This document shows, one piece after another, positions 1-10,894 of a stretch of DNA of 21,447 nt. Below the pieces are notes generated by a model. The model was not told the origin of the DNA. It ran no database searches and saw nothing but the letters and a program-made list of their open reading frames with translations. Made by a program: the position numbers and the translations under genes. The stretch lies in NCBI GenBank assembly GCA_043802925.1, contig JAZDKP010000131.1, positions 1 to 21,447 on the forward strand. Reading direction: 5' to 3'. The DNA is from JAZDKP01 sp043802925. GTDB taxonomy: Bacteria; Fibrobacterota; OXYB2-FULL-49-7; JAEUSG01. Position 1 is the first letter of the stretch. Each line of letters starts with the position of its first letter.

Positions 1-19
1 TGTTATTTTCTCTGACAGC

Positions 20-1536
20 ATGACCCAAGACGAACAGGACATCCTCCAGACTCTGTCGCAGCAGAACGAGCAGCTCAAGGCCCAACTGATGGCCACCTCG
101 GTGCTCACCGAGATCACGAAGGTCATGCTCGCCACGCCCAACCTCGAGGCGGTCTTCAAGACCCTCATGCTCGGCGTGAACAGCACCATGGGCTTTGAGC
201 GCATGGTACTGTTCAAAATACAGCCCGAGGAGTTCGCGCTTAAACCCGTTCAGTGGATGGGCATGGACGACATTGCGGTCACACATGTGCGGGTCCCGCT
301 CGGTTTCATGGACGGCGGCGAACTGGTCGACGCCATCTTTCTCAACCGCCCCATCCTTGTGGACCCCGCAGTCGCGGACGACCCCATTGCGGTCTGGTCG
401 CCCAAGTCCTACCTGGCCCTCCCCATTGTCACAAAAATCTACAGCCGCTGCTGGGAGTTCCACAAATGCACGCATAAGGAGTGCCCTGCATACGAAAACC
501 CCAACCCCTACTGCTGGAGCATCAAAGGCAGTTGCCTGCGCTTCCCGGTCCGGGACGAAGACGACCGGCGGCGGCGCTGCGTGGCATGCCCCTACTTCAA
601 GTGCCAGTATGTGCTCTGGATGGACAAGCCCGGCGCCACGGCACTCGCCACCAGCGAAGACATCACGGTACTCACCACGCTCGCCTACCAGACCGGCATC
701 ATTGTCGACAACTTCCAGACCTACGAAACCTGGAAAAGGCGCACACCGAAGTCAAGCAAATCAACATCGAGATCAACAAAATCAACCGTGAACTCAAACT
801 GGCGCAGGCTAAAATCAACCGCGACCTCGAACAGGCGCAGACCATCCAGCAGGGACTCCTGCCGCAAACGCTGCCCCAAACCGACTTCCTGAGCTGCGCG
901 GCCACCTACATCCCGGCCACCAAGGTGGGCGGTGACTATTACGACGTGTTCGAAGTGGGCGCCGACTGTTACTGCGTACTCGTGGCCGACGTGTCGGGCC
1001 ACGGCATTGCGGCCGCACTGATCATGTCCATGGCCAAAATCCTCATCAAGTCCTACGCCAATCCCGTGTCCTCCAAGCAGACCATCGACAAAATAAACAA
1101 GGCGCTCAACCAAGACATCAAAAACGACAACTTCATCACCATGTTCTACGCCATCATCAATTTTCGCGAAAGCAAAATCCTCTATTCCTCGGCCGGCCAC
1201 AACCCCGTCCTGCTTGTCAACCGCATCACCTGCGAACTCACAAGCATCAAAGCGGACGGCATCTTCCTGGGCGTGTTCGAAGACGCCATGGTCAAGGACA
1301 ACCCCCTCCCCCTGGTAAAAGGGCAGCGCCTCATCCTCTATACCGACGGTCTTACCGAGGCGGAAAACGTGACCGGCGAAATGTACACCTACGAACGGCT
1401 GACCGAAATCGCGCGCAACACGCTCCAAATCCCCTGCCTCGAGGTTCAGGACGAAATCATGAAGGACCTTCGGCTGCACATCGGCACCGCACCCATCGAA
1501 GACGACGTCACCCTCCTGATTTTGGACTTCAATTAA
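20..1536 (+). CDS. GAF domain / cysteine-cluster / PP2C (SpoIIE-RsbU type) serine phosphatase, interrupted by a 1-base frameshift
   Basis: Predicted cytoplasmic regulatory phosphatase that would dephosphorylate a phosphoserine on a partner such as an anti-sigma-factor antagonist. The first frame (20 to about 729) encodes a short N-terminal coiled coil and a GAF-like domain (residues about 26-235). Inside it lies a cysteine cluster at residues 144, 150, 155, 165, 172, 187, 190 and 195, with two Cys-Trp pairs (144-145, 165-166), resembling what NCBI calls a two-CW domain. The second frame (about 730-1536) encodes a charged linker helix, QGLLPQ, the metal-binding GGDYYD (near 928) and DVSGHG (988-1005) motifs, SAGHNP, LYTDGLTEA and EDDVTLLIL, all standard for PP2C/SpoIIE. 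The frames join if one C is restored at 728-730; the second frame has no credible start of its own near the junction. The restored protein is about 505 residues. The frame is open upstream to base 2 and no ribosome site is visible, so the true start could lie outside the window. Confidence 0.8.
728..733 (+). other. Frameshift point in the GAF/PP2C gene
   Basis: The GAF frame reads Tyr-Glu-Thr and then turns into an implausible Arg/Ser/Lys-rich tail. The frame shifted by one base reads Leu-Glu-Lys-Ala-His from base 730 and continues into the phosphatase linker. Adding one C to the CC at 729-730 restores one continuous protein. No slippery heptamer is present, so a deletion mutation or a sequence/assembly error is more likely than programmed recoding. 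Confidence 0.75.
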
Positions 1537-1552
1537 CAAAAAGACGGGCGTT

Positions 1553-2422
1553 GTGAACCGTTTCACGCTCCTGCTGTCAGCGCTTTGCCTGGGGTGCGCA
1601 ATGGCGTATACCGCGGAACTCAGCTTCCGCTTCGAGTTCGGCGAGCCCGGAAACCCGCAAGGCCTCGCCCTTGGGCCCGACCATGCCCTCTTTGTCACCG
1701 ACGCGGATCGCAACGCGGTGTTTAAATACGACACCACTGGAAGGCTTCTCGGTATCTCGGGCGGTACGGGCAGCGGCACGGGACAGTTTGACGGTCCCTG
1801 CGGCATCACCCGCCGCAGCGGCTTTGACCTCTTTGTATGCGACGCGCGCAACCATCGGCTGGTGCGCATGAACGAGCGGCTCGACATCCTTGACGCCCTC
1901 CCCCTCGCGGACACGGACCGCAACGGCTTTTTCACCCCGCTCGATGCGGCCGCGGGCAGCGACGGCACTCTCTATATATGTGACCGCGGGACCGGAGGGG
2001 TCCTTGCGCTCGGCCTTGACGGGCGAGCAATTCCCTTCTTCCGGGGCCGCCCGCAACGCGAAGGCATGAACCTGCGCCCCGCAGCGCTCGTGGCAACGGC
2101 CGGCGTCCTCTTCCTCTACGACGAAGGCAAAAGCCGGCTCCTGCGTTTTGACCGCTTCGGTACGTTCCTTGGCGTGTGCGCGGTACCACTCGTGGTTCCC
2201 GCGTCGGGCCTGGACCGCATGGGCGACACCCTGACCGCGGCCGCGGACATTGCGCAAAAACAGCTGATCCTCCTTTCGCCCGCGGGCAAAATCGTGTACT
2301 CCGCGCTTTTTCCCGCGCCCGGCCTCTTTTCCCCGGGTGCGCTCAAAGTCGGGCAGGGCCGCCTGTATGTTGTCAACACCGCGACCCGGCGCATCGTCGC
2401 GTTCCGCTTCCTCTACCCATGA
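1553..2422 (+). CDS. Exported NHL-repeat-like beta-propeller protein
   Basis: Predicted periplasmic or surface-exposed propeller of 289 residues. The GTG start at 1553 gives a clean signal peptide (hydrophobic residues 5-16, likely signal peptidase I cleavage after Ala-Met-Ala at about 18). The mature part carries repeated blades of the NHL/SMP-30 kind: PQGLALGPDHALFVTDADRN near the N-terminus, then blades around FDLFVCDARNHRLVRM, GTLYICDRGTGGVLAL and GRLYVVNTATRRIVAF. These proteins usually act as protein-protein or polymer-binding scaffolds, and no catalytic residues can be named. The gene starts 16 bases after the phosphatase stop, and its last bases overlap the next gene (ATGA), so it is translationally coupled to the large barrel protein. 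A specific role in assembling that barrel is inference. A lipoprotein reading (Cys at 15) is possible, but the -3 position is not a standard lipobox residue. Confidence 0.75.
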   Translation: MNRFTLLLSALCLGCAMAYTAELSFRFEFGEPGNPQGLALGPDHALFVTDADRNAVFKYDTTGRLLGISGGTGSGTGQFDGPCGITRRSGFDLFVCDARNHRLVRMNERLDILDALPLADTDRNGFFTPLDAAAGSDGTLYICDRGTGGVLALGLDGRAIPFFRGRPQREGMNLRPAALVATAGVLFLYDEGKSRLLRFDRFGTFLGVCAVPLVVPASGLDRMGDTLTAAADIAQKQLILLSPAGKIVYSALFPAPGLFSPGALKVGQGRLYVVNTATRRIVAFRFLYP

Positions 2423-5400
2423 GCCTGAAATCCATCCTCCTCCTTGCCGTGGCCGCAACGGCCTTGCATGCCGCGGCCCCCGGCTTTGTGCCGGCCATGC
2501 GCAAGCTTGCGGTCCTGCCGGACTCGTCCTTTGTGACAATCACGGAACAGCCTCTTGAGCGCGGCTCGGTGCAGGTGGAAAGAAAAGGGCGCATCCTGGT
2601 CCGCGAAAGCGATTACCGTGTCGACTACGAGGCGCGCCGGTTGGAACTGCTCTACCTCCGGCAGGGCATTGACACCCTCACGGTCCGTTTCTGCGAATCC
2701 GCGTTTGGTTTCCCTAGCCTCCTTTCCCGCCGCCGCATGGAGGAGACGCCCGTCACCGGAAGCGATTCCGTAAACGCGCCGGCCGCAGCCGCCAAGGCGT
2801 CCTGGGCCCTGCCCGCAGAGGAAAACACCACGCTCTCCATCGGCGGGGTCAAGACCGTGGGCGTGACCATGGGGTCGGGCAACGGCTTTGCCATTGACCA
2901 GTCCCTCAACCTCACCCTCCAGGGTGAGATTGCGCGCGACATTGCGTTGCGCGCCGTGCTCACGGACCAGAACATGCCGTTCCAGCCCGAAGGCAACACC
3001 GAATCCGTGCGCGAACTGGACCGCGTGCTCGTGGAAATCGAAAGCCCGCACACCAAGGGCGCCCTAGGCGACCTTCAGCTTGCCGAAACGGAGAGCCGTT
3101 TTGCGGGCTTCACCCGCAAAGTCAAGGGACTTCAGGCCGAGGCGCACAATGGAAGCAACCGCGTTTTCGCGGCCGCTGCCATGGCCGAAGGCCTGTTCCA
3201 CACGCTGACCCTGCAGGGCGAGGAACAAAAACAGGGGCCCTACCGGCTGGTCAGCCGCGAAGGCCGGCCCGGCATTGTGGTACTCGCGGGCACGGAAAGA
3301 ATTTTCGTGGACGGCCGCCTCCGCAAACGCGGCCAGTCACAGGATTATGTCATCGACTACGGTAACGGACAGATAACCTTCACCCAGAACTGCCTAATAA
3401 CCGCGGACAACCCGATTACCGCGGAATACGAGTACAGCGAAATGGACTTCCCAAAATCCCTGGCCGCGGCCGAAGGCCGGGCCGCGTTCGGAGGCGGCAG
3501 ACTCGAGCTGGCCGGCTCGGTGTTCCATGAAGCGGACGACCCGGCCCACCCCCTGCGTATGCCCCTGTCCGCAGGGGACCGCGAGCTCCTGAAGGAGGCC
3601 GGTGATTCCACCCGCGTGCCGGGCAGCGGCGTCCGCCCCCTTTCGCGCGACAGCGTCAACGCCTATCGCGGCTTTTACCTGTACATCCCGGAGCCCGGAC
3701 TTCCGGACTCCCATTATGTCTACAAAACCCCGCGCGACACCGCGCTCTTTCCCCGGGGACCTTATTACAGCGTGGAGTTCCTGGTCCGGGGCGCGGGCCA
3801 GGGCAGTTACCGGCCCGACACAATCGCGGATTCCACGGACCCCGCGCTCTCGGGCACCTATGCCGCGCGCCGGACCATCTACGTTTATGCCGGCCCGGGC
3901 CTCGGGAGCTACGAACCGGGACGCGAATTGCCGCTTCCGGGCAGCCTCACACTCGGCCATGTGCAATACCGTTTCCGCGACGCGGACGGACTCTTGACAG
4001 TACGCGGCGAACTCGCGGGCAGCCGATACGACCGCAACACCCTCTCGAACCGCGGCGACAACGACAACCTCGGCGGCGCCTCGCTTCAGGAGGCCTCCCT
4101 CGCGTTCGGCCGGTTTCTGGGCGAAGGCGGACCCGGCCGCTTCACGCTCACCGGCCGCAACGAGACCGTGCAGGCGCGTTTCACGCCCGCGGCCTCGCTT
4201 CAGAATACCTTCACCTTTTCGCAGGTCTGGGCCCTTTCGGGCCCGGGCGGGCTTTCGGACGCGCACAACCTCACCGAAGGCGGCCTGGAGTATGCACCTG
4301 TCAAGTCCATCCGCGCGACCGCGGACGCCGGCTACCTCCTGCGTGAATCCGACCGCGCGCACCGGGGCTCGGCCCGGCTCACGGTTTCGCCCGCAGCCGG
4401 CCGCAGGGTCACCCTGTCGCAGGAGTACGCGCGCGCGGACACGGGCCGCGAGACCCGCACGCTCCTGCGCACAAACACACGGGCTGAATGGCGCATCCTT
4501 AAGCTCACGCCCAGTGCGGCCTACACGGGCGAGTCCCGCAACGCCGAGGCGGGCGGTCTCCGCATGCGGCAGAGCCGGTACCGGGAATACATGGCTGGCC
4601 TTTCCACAAACGTCTGGGGGGCCCTGTCCACCGAAAGCGGGGCCACGGCGCGGCTGGACGAAAAGAATGCGGCCGGAGCCCCGGAAACACTCATGGACTC
4701 CGCGCGCGCGCTGACCCTTCGCAACCGCGTCATCGTCACCGGCCCGGGCGGGCTGCGCGCGGAAGCCGCGCTCACCAACCGCCGCAGCCAACGGCTGGAG
4801 CAGACGCGCTGGAACCGCTACAACAGCGATCTCATGGACCTGCGCGCCGATGCCGCGCTGCTCGAGGGCGCCGTGGAGCCGGGCCTGCGCTACAGCCTTG
4901 CGGCCGAACATTCACAGTCCGGCGTGGACCGCTACGAGGCCGTGCCGCCCGGACTGGGCACGCACGTACGCGACCCGCTCACCGGCGATTACGTGCCCAA
5001 AGAGGGCGGGGACTACCGCTTTGCCGGCACCCTTGCGGACACCAGCCTTTCGGCGCGAAACGTGAACGCCGTGGAGCTGGCCTTCCGCCTCTCCGTGGCG
5101 CCGGGCCGGCTCGCACGCCTCCGTGATTCAAAAGGCGCGGCCCGGGACCTTTTTTTTGACACCGACCTTCTGGTCACGCAGGACAAGTACCCCGAAGGGT
5201 ACGACCGCGCGGGACGCCCTCCCCTCTTCCGTTACCTGCCCGACTTTTTACCGGGCCGGGTGGACGGCACGCTCTGCTCCCGGTACGCGCTCTCGCTGAA
5301 ACAGGACCTCGCGCTTGACATGAAATCGCGCGACGCCTACCTCCGCCTGCGGCTTTTTCCCAGGTACCGGTTCGATTTCCGGCCCCTCGGCACAACCGGG

Positions 5401-5937
5401 TCCGAAGCGGACAAGTGGCAGGGCCTGCTTTACTCACTGCTCCTGCGCCATCGTCCCTTCACCCCGCGGTCACTCGAACACGAGGCAACGGCCGAATGGG
5501 TCCGCCGCAGCAAGGCCTCCGCGCTCTTTGACTACGATGTCCTGAACCGCAGTGTCAGTGCGGACGCTTCTCTGGAATTGACCCGCCGCCTCTCGCTGCC
5601 CCTGCTCCTGGCCGCAGGCGTCTCCGAAGACCGCGCGGAGACGCACCCGTTGCGCGTCGTGTATTACCGCGTCAAACCGGGCCTGCTGTTCATGCTCGCG
5701 GAACGGGGGCGGGCCGAGGCGCGCTACGAGTTTGTGCGCGTGCGAACGGACGAACGCACCCTGCTGTACGAAATGGCCGAGGGCAACAAGCCCGGGACCA
5801 ATCACCGCGTCACCCTGTCGTCACAGTTTTCCGCGGGAAAGAACGCGGACTTCGATTTTTCTTATACCTGGGAAAAGGAAGGGAACGCGCCCAAAGCCGT
5901 GCAACGCGGCTCCGCCCAGTTGAAAGCGTACTTTTAA
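2419..5937 (+). CDS. Very large outer-membrane beta-barrel protein, SprA-like
   Basis: Predicted outer-membrane protein of 1172 residues. I chose the ATG at 2419 because it overlaps the previous stop (ATGA) and gives a signal peptide (hydrophobic residues 4-18, cleavage near the Ala-rich stretch at 17-20); the frame stays open further upstream but without a signal. Two N-terminal segments share a pattern (a 'GRILVRESDYRVDY' type segment near residues 55-70 and a 'GRLRKRGQSQDYVIDYGNGQ' type segment near 300-320, followed by 'ITFT...LIT...ITAEYEYSE'). That pattern recalls the repeats of SprA, the type 9 secretion/gliding translocon barrel of Bacteroidota. From about residue 470 to the end the sequence alternates polar and hydrophobic residues in long amphipathic strands with Arg/Tyr girdles, and it ends in Phe, the usual Omp85-recognised terminal residue. 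SprA itself is about twice as long, so this is a relative at best. Membrane location is well supported; a translocon role is inference. Confidence 0.75.
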   Translation: MSLKSILLLAVAATALHAAAPGFVPAMRKLAVLPDSSFVTITEQPLERGSVQVERKGRILVRESDYRVDYEARRLELLYLRQGIDTLTVRFCESAFGFPSLLSRRRMEETPVTGSDSVNAPAAAAKASWALPAEENTTLSIGGVKTVGVTMGSGNGFAIDQSLNLTLQGEIARDIALRAVLTDQNMPFQPEGNTESVRELDRVLVEIESPHTKGALGDLQLAETESRFAGFTRKVKGLQAEAHNGSNRVFAAAAMAEGLFHTLTLQGEEQKQGPYRLVSREGRPGIVVLAGTERIFVDGRLRKRGQSQDYVIDYGNGQITFTQNCLITADNPITAEYEYSEMDFPKSLAAAEGRAAFGGGRLELAGSVFHEADDPAHPLRMPLSAGDRELLKEAGDSTRVPGSGVRPLSRDSVNAYRGFYLYIPEPGLPDSHYVYKTPRDTALFPRGPYYSVEFLVRGAGQGSYRPDTIADSTDPALSGTYAARRTIYVYAGPGLGSYEPGRELPLPGSLTLGHVQYRFRDADGLLTVRGELAGSRYDRNTLSNRGDNDNLGGASLQEASLAFGRFLGEGGPGRFTLTGRNETVQARFTPAASLQNTFTFSQVWALSGPGGLSDAHNLTEGGLEYAPVKSIRATADAGYLLRESDRAHRGSARLTVSPAAGRRVTLSQEYARADTGRETRTLLRTNTRAEWRILKLTPSAAYTGESRNAEAGGLRMRQSRYREYMAGLSTNVWGALSTESGATARLDEKNAAGAPETLMDSARALTLRNRVIVTGPGGLRAEAALTNRRSQRLEQTRWNRYNSDLMDLRADAALLEGAVEPGLRYSLAAEHSQSGVDRYEAVPPGLGTHVRDPLTGDYVPKEGGDYRFAGTLADTSLSARNVNAVELAFRLSVAPGRLARLRDSKGAARDLFFDTDLLVTQDKYPEGYDRAGRPPLFRYLPDFLPGRVDGTLCSRYALSLKQDLALDMKSRDAYLRLRLFPRYRFDFRPLGTTGSEADKWQGLLYSLLLRHRPFTPRSLEHEATAEWVRRSKASALFDYDVLNRSVSADASLELTRRLSLPLLLAAGVSEDRAETHPLRVVYYRVKPGLLFMLAERGRAEARYEFVRVRTDERTLLYEMAEGNKPGTNHRVTLSSQFSAGKNADFDFSYTWEKEGNAPKAVQRGSAQLKAYF

Positions 5938-5938
5938 C

Positions 5939-7813
5939 ATGATGAAGCGTCTCGGTCTCCTCCTGTTTCTGCTGCCCGCCTGCCTCTGGGCCCAGGGGAC
6001 CGTGACGCGCATGGATATTGAAGGAAATCGCTATTTCACGTCCGACACCCTGACAACCAAAATGCGGCTCCGGGCGGGCGCTCCGTACGATTCCGCGCTG
6101 CTTTCCGCGGATGCGGACACGCTTTACGCCCTCTACCTCCGACACGGCATCCGCGTGCAGGCGGCCTTCCGCGTCTTTGGCGAATCGGACCGGACGTTGC
6201 TCCTGCAGGTCACGGAGGACCCGGCCACGATTCCGGCGCACTTTACGGGCAGCCGCCATTTCACGGAAGACCGGCTGCAGTCCCTGTACCGCGAAAGGAG
6301 GTCGCTTGCAGCCGTGGCCGCGGCCTGCCGCAAAGAGGGCTTTCCGGCCTGCTCACTCAGCGTCAATTATACTAAGGACACCGCACGGGTGGCACTCTTT
6401 GAAGGCGCGCAGCTCACGCTCGCCGGGGTCGTCTTCACCGGCAACACGCGCTTCCCGGCCGATTCCCTGCTCCTGGCCGCGGACGTGCGGCCGGGCGAGC
6501 CCATGAGTGAGGTGCGCGGCCGCGCAATCATGGAGGCCATACTCGGGTTTTACGGGGACCGGGGCTTTCCCTTCTGCGCCGTGGGCATGACCGCCCGGAC
6601 CCCGGACAGCGGTCGCGCCCGCCTCGCACTGGCGGTGACCGAAAATGGCCGGTACACTGTTGGAAAACTCCTGTTGCACGGTCTTGCCCGCACCCGGCCC
6701 GAAACGGTCCAACGCATCACAGGCTTTACAGAAGGCGCACCTTTTTCGGAGCGCGCGCTGTTGCGCATGCGCGAACGGCTGTTGAAAAGCGGCTTGTTCG
6801 ACCGCGCGGACATGCCGCGCATTTCGCGGGCCCCGGGACGGCGTACGGCCGACGTGCACGTGGACCTCGCGGAAGCGAACGTAAATAGCGCGGAGGGTAT
6901 CCTGGGCTACGCCTCGGATCGGGAGGGCGGGCTTTCGGCCCTGCTGAACGTGGAACTCGGGAATATCGCGGGCACCTGGCGGAAGCTCGCCATCCATTAC
7001 GACCGCGAACACCCGCTGACGCGCGCGGGCTTCTATTATAATGAACCGTGGATCCTGTCGACCCGGCTGGAGGGCGAGTTCCGCCTCGACTTCCAACAGG
7101 ACGAAACGCAGTACACACTGCTCTCCACCGAGGTCCGCTTCAAACTACCCATGGGTGACTGGCTGAAGGCTTACACCGGGTTCTCCCGTACGGCGCACTC
7201 CTACCGGCTTGTCCGCGCAAACGACACGCTCCCGGCCACGGACCGTGTCACGGCCACGCAACTCGGAATCACACTCGATTCACGCGATTTCCCCGACAAT
7301 CCGCGCCGCGGCCTCTACCTCGACCTGCCCGTGCAGGCGGGGTTCAAGACCGGCCCTGCGGGCGATTTCAACGAAGTGCGGCCGCGCATCACCGTGATCG
7401 CTGCGCTCCCGCTCCGGGGACGCCACCTGCTCTATGCAGGCCTTTCCTACGCCACGCTCCTCTCGGCCGACACCGCGCTCCAAACCAGCGAGCTCCTTCC
7501 GCTGGGCGGAAGCGCCACGCTGCGCGGGTACCGCGAAAACCAATTCTACGGAAAAACCGTGGGGTTTTCACGCCTCGAATACCGCTACCTGACCGGACTC
7601 CGTTCCCGGCTTTCGCTCTTCTTTGACATGGGCCAGTTCGACCGCGCCCCGCTCTTCCAGAATACCCGCAGCCTGGCGCAGCTGCTCTTTGGTATCGGCG
7701 CAGGCCTTTCCGTTGAAACCCGCGCCGGGAGCGTGTCCGTGGACTACGGCCTCGGGCGTCGCGACACTCCGCTCGAGGGAAAAATCCACCTCGGACTCAA
7801 GAATAAGTTCTAA
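5939..7813 (+). CDS. Omp85/BamA-family outer-membrane protein with POTRA domains
   Basis: Omp85-family barrel of 624 residues that would insert or translocate proteins at the outer membrane. The signal peptide covers residues 1-18 (cleavage before Gln-Gly at 19-20). About four POTRA-like units follow: 21-95 ('MDIEGNRYFTSDTL'), 98-157 ('FTGSRHFTEDRL'), 158-237 ('VVFTGNTRFPADSLLL') and 238-315 ('LLHGLARTRPETVQRI'). The barrel starts near 320 and carries 'TLDSRDFPDNPRRGLYLDL' and the conserved loop-6 Arg-Gly-Tyr (R529-G530-Y531, in GGSATLRGYRENQFYG). The last residue is Phe. It begins 1 base after the stop of the SprA-like gene, so the two are very likely co-translated. The usual bamA neighbours (skp, lpxD, rseP) are absent and the protein is shorter than a typical BamA (about 800 residues with five POTRAs). 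A dedicated partner for the preceding barrel, or a TamA-like paralogue, therefore seems as likely as the housekeeping BamA. Confidence 0.87.
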   Translation: MMKRLGLLLFLLPACLWAQGTVTRMDIEGNRYFTSDTLTTKMRLRAGAPYDSALLSADADTLYALYLRHGIRVQAAFRVFGESDRTLLLQVTEDPATIPAHFTGSRHFTEDRLQSLYRERRSLAAVAAACRKEGFPACSLSVNYTKDTARVALFEGAQLTLAGVVFTGNTRFPADSLLLAADVRPGEPMSEVRGRAIMEAILGFYGDRGFPFCAVGMTARTPDSGRARLALAVTENGRYTVGKLLLHGLARTRPETVQRITGFTEGAPFSERALLRMRERLLKSGLFDRADMPRISRAPGRRTADVHVDLAEANVNSAEGILGYASDREGGLSALLNVELGNIAGTWRKLAIHYDREHPLTRAGFYYNEPWILSTRLEGEFRLDFQQDETQYTLLSTEVRFKLPMGDWLKAYTGFSRTAHSYRLVRANDTLPATDRVTATQLGITLDSRDFPDNPRRGLYLDLPVQAGFKTGPAGDFNEVRPRITVIAALPLRGRHLLYAGLSYATLLSADTALQTSELLPLGGSATLRGYRENQFYGKTVGFSRLEYRYLTGLRSRLSLFFDMGQFDRAPLFQNTRSLAQLLFGIGAGLSVETRAGSVSVDYGLGRRDTPLEGKIHLGLKNKF

Positions 7814-7832
7814 AAATATTTTAATAAAATTG

Positions 7833-7861
7833 TTGACTTCAAATGGCTCACATTTTAGATT
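7833..7861 (+). promoter_or_regulatory. Candidate sigma70-type promoter for nrdJ
   Basis: TTGACT (7833-7838) and TAGATT (7856-7861) match the -35 (5/6) and -10 (4/6) boxes with an ideal 17-base spacer, in the AT-rich gap between two GC-rich genes. A second candidate lies closer to the gene: TTCAAT (7937-7942), 18 bases, TATAGT (7961-7966). Which one is used cannot be decided by eye. Confidence 0.45.
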
Positions 7862-7910
7862 TGGATAACTAAATATTGTGTTTTATTTCCTTGCACCCAC
7901 AAGAGCGTTT

Positions 7911-7927
7911 ATTGTAATTATTACAAT
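7911..7927. promoter_or_regulatory. Perfect 17-bp palindrome resembling a Fur-family (Zur/PerR/Fur) operator
   Basis: ATTGTAATTATTACAAT has two perfect 8-base arms around one central T. Its 15-base core TTGTAATTATTACAA has the 7-1-7 layout of Bacillus PerR boxes (TTATAATnATTATAA) and Zur boxes (TCGTAATnATTACGA), differing from each at only one symmetric position per arm. It sits between the two candidate nrdJ promoters, 70 bases before the nrdJ start, where a metal- or peroxide-sensing repressor could act. The identity of the regulator is inferred from box shape only. Confidence 0.5.
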
Positions 7928-7997
7928 CCCTAGAGGTTCAATAACTCGAAAACAACAAAATATAGTACTAAGTCTTTAATCAGGAGCAGAGACACGA

Positions 7998-10883
<2,886 letters not shown>

Positions 10884-10894
10884 CCCGCGGCCCG

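Noticed and set aside
721..1968. 415-codon open frame on the minus strand
   Set aside because: It lies opposite the phosphatase and propeller genes, has Arg/His/Asp-rich composition typical of an antisense shadow of GC-rich DNA, and no family motifs.
3394..4911. 505-codon open frame on the minus strand inside the giant barrel gene
   Set aside because: Antisense shadow with Gly/Arg/Val-rich unstructured composition; the plus frame has a signal peptide and barrel pattern.
7814..7997. Cobalamin riboswitch in front of nrdJ
   Set aside because: The leader is short and AT-rich and contains no B12-box-like sequence or the expected GC-rich helices.
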